From: Isosphaera pallida ATCC 43644
Lineage (GTDB): Bacteria > Planctomycetota > Planctomycetia > Isosphaerales > Isosphaeraceae
Direction: 5' to 3'
DNA length: 64,000 nucleotides
NCBI RefSeq assembly: GCF_000186345.1
Contig: NC_014962.1
Coordinates: forward strand, 620,001 to 684,000
In this document: positions 58,395 to 64,000 of the stretch, one piece after another
Layout: the number at the start of each line of letters is the position of its first letter
Numbering within the stretch: position 1 is the first letter of the stretch
Translations under genes and position numbers: made by a program
Notes under the pieces: generated by a model
What the model was told of the DNA's origin: nothing
Database searches by the model: none
What the model saw: the letters and a program-made list of their open reading frames with translations, nothing else

Positions 58395-59255
58395 TTAGGA
58401 CAGACCTGGAGGAAACGTCGAGTTCGGGTTGGAGTCAAGTGTGTCGCCCCAAGCCTGACGTCTCAGGTCGTCAATGGCGCTCATGAGGCGTCGGGCTACC
58501 TCGTTGAGCTGGTCGCGTTCGCGGCGGTTAGGGTCCAAGCCTTCGCGGAGTTGGTCGGCAAGAATCGGAGGGCCGAATCGGAGTTCAGCGCGCGAGGGTG
58601 TGACAAACGCCCGAAACACGTTGTTGGTCGGGGGTGTTCCACGCAGATAAGCGGGAATCACCAGCACGCCGGCCTTGAGGGCGACAAACGCCGCGCCGGG
58701 GCGGGCCTCCAGCAGTTCCTTGCCGGAAAGAGGGAGAATCCGGCCTTCAGGAAAGATCGGCACCACGCGGCCTCGTTTCAACGCGCGGATCGCCTCACGC
58801 GCGGCAGCTAGGTCAGACCCGTCGCGACGAACGGGGATCCCGCCAACCATTCGGATGATGGGCCGCGCCCACCAGGGTTCGGCGAATTCACGAGCCACCA
58901 TGAAGCCCAAAACCCGTCGGCAAGCGGCTTGGAGTAAAAATGGGTCGATCCCGCAAGTATGATTACAAATCAGCAACGCGGGGCCGGAGTGGGGCAGGGG
59001 ACACGGGTTGACCACCACAAGGCGATGCATCAAACGACAATAAAGCCAGTTGATCCACCAAAGACAAGCGGCCGCAGGTCCGACGGCGTCCTCAGGGGGA
59101 AAAGGAATCCGTCGGGGATCGAACGTTTGTGGACCGACGGAAGCCCGTCGAACAACCAGGGCACCCACCAGAGCGGCCAATCCTATGATAACCGTAAGGC
59201 TAAAAGCCTTGATTGTAATGATGTCAGATATTATTCTTTGATTCACCAAGCCCAC
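58395..59255 (-). CDS. 1-acyl-sn-glycerol-3-phosphate acyltransferase-like protein
   Basis: 286 residues from a GTG at 59255. An N-terminal helix (about 12-35) anchors it in the membrane. The PlsC acyltransferase motifs are NHTCGIDPF (H-x4-D), GGIPVRRDGSD, PIFPEGRI (FPEG) and VLVIPAYLRG. It probably adds the second acyl chain during phospholipid synthesis, but distant relatives act on other acceptors. It converges on pheS, with 19 bases between the stop codons. Confidence 0.83.
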   Translation of the reverse strand: MGLVNQRIISDIITIKAFSLTVIIGLAALVGALVVRRASVGPQTFDPRRIPFPPEDAVGPAAACLWWINWLYCRLMHRLVVVNPCPLPHSGPALLICNHTCGIDPFLLQAACRRVLGFMVAREFAEPWWARPIIRMVGGIPVRRDGSDLAAAREAIRALKRGRVVPIFPEGRILPLSGKELLEARPGAAFVALKAGVLVIPAYLRGTPPTNNVFRAFVTPSRAELRFGPPILADQLREGLDPNRRERDQLNEVARRLMSAIDDLRRQAWGDTLDSNPNSTFPPGLS

Positions 59256-59396
59256 TCCGCAATGATGATCAGCAATCAGGACAAGTTAATGGTTGCGTAT
59301 CAGTGCATTGTGAATCCGAACCCTGGCTGGGTGGTCGTTGGCCGGGGTTCGGAACGGATTGAGCTCAATGATTGTAACGAATATGGACGGGTTGCT

Positions 59397-60743
59397 TCAA
59401 GCTCGGTTGGTTCGGCGGCGTGCTGCCAGGATTGCCAACGCGCCACCACTCAATGTCCAAACGAGGACGGCGTGTGGTTCGGGGACGGGCGCGGCCAGGA
59501 TTTGGGCTTGAACCGCGTCTTGAGGGAGGATTTCGGTCCAGCCGCCGCCGTGCAGGGAACAGGTGTTGCCCAGCGCGCAGGACGGGCGATCTCCAATCTC
59601 CTGACCCAACCGCACGCCGGGACGGTGCGAGACCGACCGAAAGTCCCGGCTGAGGAGGTCGGCCACCGCCTCGGGACCAAACACCGCTTCGGGGTCAGTG
59701 ATCACCTCCCATGAAGTTATTCCCGAGTCAAGATATAAGCCGGTGGTGTCATGGTGGTCCACGCCGAACACGTGCATAAGTTCATGAGCGATATTGTTGG
59801 ACAGCGCTGTGATCAATTCGTCCAACGTTTGAGGTTGAGTGAATTTGTCCACAAAGGTGAAGCCGTGGAAACCAGTGTGGGCGATGCCGACCGCCGAGGG
59901 GATCGGACCATACGACGCGCCTGAGACCACGCTCAGCGAGCGGCGAGTGAAATCGTTGGGATTGATGGTCAATTCAAGTTCGGGCACAGATACCCCCTCC
60001 GGCGCGTAGCGCTCGAAGCTGCGAGTGTAGACGCCCTCGACCTTGCTGAGGATCTGATCGATCAACTGACGTTGTGTGGCGGGGTCTGGGGGTTGTCCTT
60101 GAAAGAACCGGGTGATCGCCGGACTTTGATACCACGGTCCCGGAGTTCCTACCGTCAGTGAGTCCGCAAAGGCATAAGGACCTGAACTAAAATTGATGAA
60201 AGCATCATAATCCGACCGTCTCAGCAAATTCGTTGTAGACGAAAAACTTGGTCCTGGATTGGTTGGCGCAGAGGTCAGAGAGGGAGGGGGGGAGGGAACT
60301 GGCAAACGATGTGGTAAAGAATAAAAATGCGTTGGTACAACAATGGGTTCCGGCGGGACGATCTCGGGTTGCCGAAAGGCGAAGGCGCGTGGCGCAGTCG
60401 CGGGCGCTTCCGCGTTGAATCGGGTTGGGACCGTGGTCGTGGGGCGGTTCTGCGACCACGTGACCACAGGGCGAGACACCGCGCCTGGGGAGGACGAGTT
60501 GCCCGAGGGCGTGGTTTCAGCCGACACCGAGTCTGGCTCGAAGGCATCGGACGCCGTTGGGGACGAGCCTTCGCGAATGGCCTGCCAACTGGTGCGAACC
60601 ATCCAAATTCCATCGGCCCATCCCAGAGCGTCGGCCCGCGCGGCGGGGATCGTCCCGCCACCCGACCATCCCGCCAACATCAGAGTCGCCCAGGTGGCCG
60701 CGGCGACTCGGCTTCCGCTTTGAACCCCGCGCTTGACCATCAT
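59397..60743 (-). CDS. PEP-CTERM-anchored metzincin-type zinc protease
   Basis: 448 residues from the ATG at 60743 (GGGAGG upstream). A signal peptide (about 12-38, ending AARADA) is followed by a low-complexity Pro/Ser region (about 60-175). The catalytic part contains the extended zinc motif HELMHVFGVDH at about 320-330 (H-E-x2-H-x2-G-x2-H), the metzincin signature. The C-terminus is a PEP-CTERM sorting tail: VPEPHAVL, a hydrophobic helix and RRRTNR. It is probably exported and processed by an exosortase. No exosortase gene is in the window. Confidence 0.85.
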   Translation of the reverse strand: MMVKRGVQSGSRVAAATWATLMLAGWSGGGTIPAARADALGWADGIWMVRTSWQAIREGSSPTASDAFEPDSVSAETTPSGNSSSPGAVSRPVVTWSQNRPTTTVPTRFNAEAPATAPRAFAFRQPEIVPPEPIVVPTHFYSLPHRLPVPSPPPSLTSAPTNPGPSFSSTTNLLRRSDYDAFINFSSGPYAFADSLTVGTPGPWYQSPAITRFFQGQPPDPATQRQLIDQILSKVEGVYTRSFERYAPEGVSVPELELTINPNDFTRRSLSVVSGASYGPIPSAVGIAHTGFHGFTFVDKFTQPQTLDELITALSNNIAHELMHVFGVDHHDTTGLYLDSGITSWEVITDPEAVFGPEAVADLLSRDFRSVSHRPGVRLGQEIGDRPSCALGNTCSLHGGGWTEILPQDAVQAQILAAPVPEPHAVLVWTLSGGALAILAARRRTNRA

Positions 60744-61554
60744 GCGAACCGTCCTCCCGATCCCTGGGTGGGTCTGGTCCGTACCGAACCCGTCGAGTCC
60801 GCGTCGCGTGCGATCCTTACCGAACCCGTCGAGTCCGCGTCGCGTGCGATCCTTGTGGACGGTTGCCGTCGATCAGCCGAGCGTTTCGATCCGATCCGCC
60901 ACCGTTCGACAAGAAACGAATGTGAGCCTGAGTTTGAAAAGGGTGGGAGCCTCCTTGCTCCCTCCGACACGACGGCATCCATTCCCTCGCGTCGGTGACT
61001 CTTCGGGGTTCATCATGCAGCTTGAATGCCAAACATCGAGAGAAGTCGCATAGGACGTTGCCGTCGTCGGAGCCGTGGTTCCGTCTCGGTCGTAACCCTT
61101 GAACTAGAAAAAGGTTGAGAAAGACCACTCCACATCGGATCCCGACGGCCTTGAAAATCACAAACGAGAGAGAATCGGCTTGGCGGGGGAGGTTCTTGAT
61201 TTCTTTTGGAAAGTCACCCACGTCGTCGGTCACGAGGGAAAAAGTGGGTGGGGTTGTTTGTTCAAAACGGATTATAGGGGTTGACGCGGTTGTGTGGTCG
61301 GGTTGACGAGAAACGTCGCGGAGGGAACCAAGAAATTCGTAAGTTCGGCAAGGTCGGCAACTTTGTGCCATACTGCCTTTCGGGAGATCGATTCGATTTC
61401 AGCGATTGGGAACATGGAATGGAATCGCGTTGCGGTTCCGGCCTCGGATCGGATTGACTTGAAGCTGACCTCTGGTTCATCGCGCCGGGATTCGCTGGAC
61501 TCCACTTCGTTCGCCTTACGGGGTTCGACCAAACCAGATCGAGGATGTTCAATC
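60744..61554. other. Divergent intergenic gap
   Basis: About 810 bases. Overlapping open frames on both strands have no recognisable domain. It should contain promoters for the metzincin gene (minus) and the acidic protein gene (plus). It holds a 36-base tandem duplication. Confidence 0.45.
60783..60854. repeat. 36-base perfect tandem duplication upstream of the metzincin gene
   Basis: Two exact copies (60783-60818 and 60819-60854) beginning ACCGAACCCGTCG lie 40-110 bases upstream of the ATG at 60743, so they are in its leader or promoter. Confidence 0.95.
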
Positions 61555-62550
61555 ATGAGCGCGTCTCAGACCTCGCCTTCGACGTGGAACGACGCGACCG
61601 CCGAGGAACTCGGTGGTTTCGACCGTAACCATGTGGCCCGTCTCTATGTTGGCGATCCGGTGGCACGGTTGCTGCTTGATCATTTCGCTGCGGTGGCTCC
61701 CGAGAAAGCCTCTTACGTCAATTCGCTGGAGTCGTTGCTGATCCGCAAGTCGCTCTCTGAAGACTTCCCGGCTCCGAGTCGTCGTCAGATTGTCGATGTC
61801 CTGCAGGAGTTGGAGCAAGCCGGTTGCGGCGAATACTGGGCGGGCAAACATGATTGGTCATCTCGATTCAATTGGTCGGTCGATTCTAACGACGTAGGGC
61901 GTCTCGCTGCCGAACACGCCGGGCTGATTGATCCGGGCGAGTTGGTTTCCACCAATGGCCAAGAGGTGCAAGCCGCCGAGGGTGGGGCTACGGTCTCGTC
62001 CGAGGGCGCGCCGTTGGCCGCTGGCGGCTCGGCCGACACCGCCGTCGCGGGGGCTGACTTGGTGGAAGCCGCCTCCTTCACCGCTGAGGCGTTCTCTCAA
62101 TTGGGAGCCGCCTGGGGCGATCTAGCTGCCGAGGCCGAAGCCCTCGTCGAGACACCCGTAGAGAGCCCGCCATCGAGTGAGCCGTCCAGCGATTGGAACG
62201 CCGCGGCCTCGGCCCCGGTCGAGGTCGCAAGGGAGGAGCCGGTTGCCGAGGCGGTTGAGGCCCCGGTCGAGCCGGCGCAGGTTGATCAGCCCGAACCGGA
62301 GCCGGCGGCGGTCGCCGCGGTGGAAGAGTCCGCGGCGTGGCATTCCGAACCCGTCGCGGCGAACGAACCAAGTATCGTGGCTTCGGGGGCGGCGATCGTG
62401 GACGAGGAGTCCGAAAACGCTGCCTACCTCGAACACAGCTTCCAACTGCGTCCCGGTCTGCGGATCACCTTGACCCTCCCCACCGATCTGACCCGCTCGG
62501 AAGCGCGTCGGCTGGCGATCTTCCTCAAGAGTTTGCCGTTTCAAGATTGA
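61555..62550 (+). CDS. Acidic protein of unknown function
   Basis: 331 residues from the ATG at 61555 (GAGG ten bases upstream); the frame is open further upstream without protein character. The first about 120 residues are globular (DRNHVARLYVGDPVARLLLDHF, SYVNSLESLLIRKSLS, RRQIVDVLQELEQAGCGEY). The middle is a long Ala/Glu/Pro/Val-rich acidic linker. The last about 45 residues (EHSFQLRPGLRITLTLPTDLTRSEARRLAIFLKSLPF) form a compact conserved-looking tail also seen at the ends of other planctomycete proteins. No enzyme motif. Confidence 0.7.
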   Translation: MSASQTSPSTWNDATAEELGGFDRNHVARLYVGDPVARLLLDHFAAVAPEKASYVNSLESLLIRKSLSEDFPAPSRRQIVDVLQELEQAGCGEYWAGKHDWSSRFNWSVDSNDVGRLAAEHAGLIDPGELVSTNGQEVQAAEGGATVSSEGAPLAAGGSADTAVAGADLVEAASFTAEAFSQLGAAWGDLAAEAEALVETPVESPPSSEPSSDWNAAASAPVEVAREEPVAEAVEAPVEPAQVDQPEPEPAAVAAVEESAAWHSEPVAANEPSIVASGAAIVDEESENAAYLEHSFQLRPGLRITLTLPTDLTRSEARRLAIFLKSLPFQD

Positions 62551-62601
62551 GTGTTCTCAATGGGTTGAATGAGATCGCATCGCGCCTACGCCACGCTCCA
62601 T

Positions 62602-62641
62602 CGTCGGGAAGGGATCAGGCTTCCGTGAACCCTTCCCGACG
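62602..62641. terminator. Perfect 12 bp inverted repeat, terminator-like
   Basis: CGTCGGGAAGGG and CCCTTCCCGACG pair perfectly over 12 bp around a 16-base loop, about 50 bases after the stop of the acidic protein gene. No T tract follows, so it may be a factor-dependent or bidirectional terminator. Confidence 0.55.
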
Positions 62642-62772
62642 TGAGTGTCTCTGGAGACTAGTGGGCCGTTGCGATCGGGTGGGCAAACCAAGGGAGGGAT
62701 GCTACGATCGCAACCATCACAACCTAGTCGCATGGAGTCGTTTGAGTCACGTTTTCCGACGGAGGGATCGTA

Positions 62773-63891
62773 ATGGCCCGTCAACAACACCGAGGCAAAA
62801 ATCCCTCCCAAGTCGATTGGGCCGAGCGGTCCCACTTCATGGAAGCCATTCGTGCCGCCGGTGAGTTCGATGATACGCCGGTCTTGATTTACGCCGACTT
62901 TCTAGAGGAGCAAGGCGAGCCGGAACGCGCCAACTTCATCCGTCTTCAGGTCGAAGCGGCTCGAAGTTGGGGTGACTCCGCCGAACGCCGGCGGACGGTT
63001 CGACGAACAATCCAGGAACTACTCGAAACCCACGCCGGGCTGTGGCGCGAGCGTGAACTGCCTTTGATTCGAGGGCTCAACTGGAACCATTACGAACGTG
63101 GTCTGGTGCGGACGATTACGGTTAGGCGGCTGCAAATCGTTGTCGAATACGCCGACACGATTTTCAACGCCGCCCCGATCGACGGCGTCTGCCTCCGCGA
63201 TCCGCCATCCGACGCCTTCATCTCCAACACGCTCCTCAACCAAACCCCCGCCGACCAACTCGCCTGGATCGAGCATCCCGTTTGGGACTGGATTCAACGC
63301 TTCGACTTCAAAGGATGCGAGCTTCGAGGCCGCCTGCTTGTCTTCGTGGAACGAGCGCGATGGCCAAAAGCCCGGACGCTGAACCTTTCCGGCTGCCGTC
63401 TGGAGGACGAAGACCTGCAAGGCATGGCCTTCGGACGTTGGGAACCCCTCACCCGCGTGATTCGACTCAACCTGAATCACAACACCTTCTCGGACGAGGG
63501 ATTGATCACGCTCGCTGAATCGCTGGCGCATGGAACCAAAATGCTTCCTCTGGAAGAATTGTTCCTTGCTGGACATTGCGAATCGGTTTGGAGGCCAAGC
63601 GAAGTTCCCGAGGAACCCCCACCCTCGCCATCCCTGTTTGAAAGACTTCGAGAGCGTCTTTCTTTTCGGGGTAGCCGTCCCCAAGAGACAAGACCTCCCA
63701 GGGGACAATTTCATCTTGAAGCCCGCGGACGTTTGACCAAGCAGGTGATTCCGGCGTTGGTCAAACTGGCCAACGCCGCGCCGAAGTTGCGTACGATCGA
63801 CCTGAGCGATCATCCTGCCTTGGTTGAACCCGAGGTCGTCCAGCCGCTTAGGGATAGTGGAATTCGAGTGTGCATTGGTATGCGGCGCTAG
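62773..63891 (+). CDS. TIGR02996 repeat-companion protein with leucine-rich repeats
   Basis: 372 residues from the ATG at 62773 (GGAGGG upstream). The N-terminal about 55 residues match the TIGR02996 domain, abundant in planctomycetes: FMEAIRAAGEFDDTPVLIYADFLEEQGEPERANFIRLQ. The rest contains degenerate leucine-rich repeats (ARTLNLSGCRLEDEDLQGM, VIRLNLNHNTFSDEGLITLAE, LRTIDLSDHPAL). A Pro/Arg-rich loop interrupts them around 285-315. Such proteins probably mediate protein contacts; the partner is unknown. Confidence 0.85.
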   Translation: MARQQHRGKNPSQVDWAERSHFMEAIRAAGEFDDTPVLIYADFLEEQGEPERANFIRLQVEAARSWGDSAERRRTVRRTIQELLETHAGLWRERELPLIRGLNWNHYERGLVRTITVRRLQIVVEYADTIFNAAPIDGVCLRDPPSDAFISNTLLNQTPADQLAWIEHPVWDWIQRFDFKGCELRGRLLVFVERARWPKARTLNLSGCRLEDEDLQGMAFGRWEPLTRVIRLNLNHNTFSDEGLITLAESLAHGTKMLPLEELFLAGHCESVWRPSEVPEEPPPSPSLFERLRERLSFRGSRPQETRPPRGQFHLEARGRLTKQVIPALVKLANAAPKLRTIDLSDHPALVEPEVVQPLRDSGIRVCIGMRR

Positions 63892-64000
63892 ATAGAACGA
63901 CTTGAATGATGATCTTAGGAGTCGATCTTCCTGGCATCATTATCAGTCACGTCGAGAATGGGTTAACCTTGGTAATCATCACCTATGAGGACCAAGTAGC

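Noticed and set aside
60817-61371. 184-codon minus-strand open frame
   Set aside because: No motif, runs across the 36-base duplication, and has no ribosome site.
61294-61554. Upstream extension of the acidic protein frame
   Set aside because: The added 87 codons lack protein character, and the ribosome site supports the ATG at 61555.

Overview
The window looks like chromosome of a GC-rich planctomycete, most likely of the Isosphaeraceae (Isosphaera/Singulisphaera type). The species is an inference. The support is the set of planctomycete hallmark families: a PVC-type membrane-bound dehydrogenase, a DUF1559 prepilin-like protein, DUF1573 proteins, a TIGR02996 repeat-companion protein, PEP-CTERM proteins, Tat-exported Gfo/Idh/MocA and hydrolase enzymes, and an FHA/Ser-Thr kinase. 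Genes are loosely packed, with many 250-1300 base gaps. No rRNA, tRNA, CRISPR array, prophage or insertion sequence was recognised.

Layout. 1-8.3 kb (minus strand): 5' part of a secreted dehydrogenase, an atypical sigma-70 factor, a membrane protein and an FHA-kinase. 8.5-14.6 kb (plus): pseudouridine-phosphate glycosidase, then sdhC-sdhA-sdhB and a PEP-CTERM remnant. 15-20.1 kb (minus): csrA and fliW, a Tat-exported hydrolase and glycogen-debranching glgX. 20.5-26.9 kb (plus): a secreted low-complexity protein, a DUF2007 protein overlapping a glycosyltransferase, and plsX-fabD-fabG for fatty acid and phospholipid synthesis. 27-30.6 kb (minus): an accessory locus with two DUF1573 genes (one broken), a secreted Cys-rich mini-protein and a split gene joining an exported domain to a DUF1559 prepilin. 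30.8-32.6 kb: class IV aminotransferase plus a glycosyltransferase-like gene. 32.9-36.9 kb (plus): thioredoxin, trpF and a U32 peptidase-family protein. 37-40.4 kb (minus): MocA oxidoreductase and pxpB-pxpA. 40.6-45.8 kb (plus): predicted permease, a GlmU-like nucleotidyltransferase and glmS. 45.8-48.6 kb (minus): a glycosyltransferase-methyltransferase fusion, a CoaC-like flavoprotein and a small gene. 49.3-54.6 kb (plus): hisS-hisZ-hisG and a methyltransferase. 55.1-58.4 kb (plus): infC-rpmI-rplT-pheS. 58.4-60.7 kb (minus): a PlsC-like acyltransferase and a PEP-CTERM metzincin protease. 61.5-63.9 kb (plus): an unknown acidic protein and a TIGR02996/leucine-rich protein.

Most of the window is housekeeping: respiration, lipid synthesis, translation, histidine and amino-sugar metabolism. 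The most unusual stretch is 27.0-30.6 kb. There, local GC drops and a Cys-rich exported mini-protein (8 Cys in about 31 residues) sits between DUF1573 genes and the prepilin fusion, with terminator-like hairpins behind it. Two genes there each carry one in-frame stop and one single-base frameshift, so the locus appears to be decaying.

Other points of note are an ATT start for infC chosen by Shine-Dalgarno spacing, hisZ next to a long-form hisG, a sigma factor with extra N-terminal helix-turn-helix segments and no visible region 3, and a metzincin protease carrying a PEP-CTERM sorting tail.
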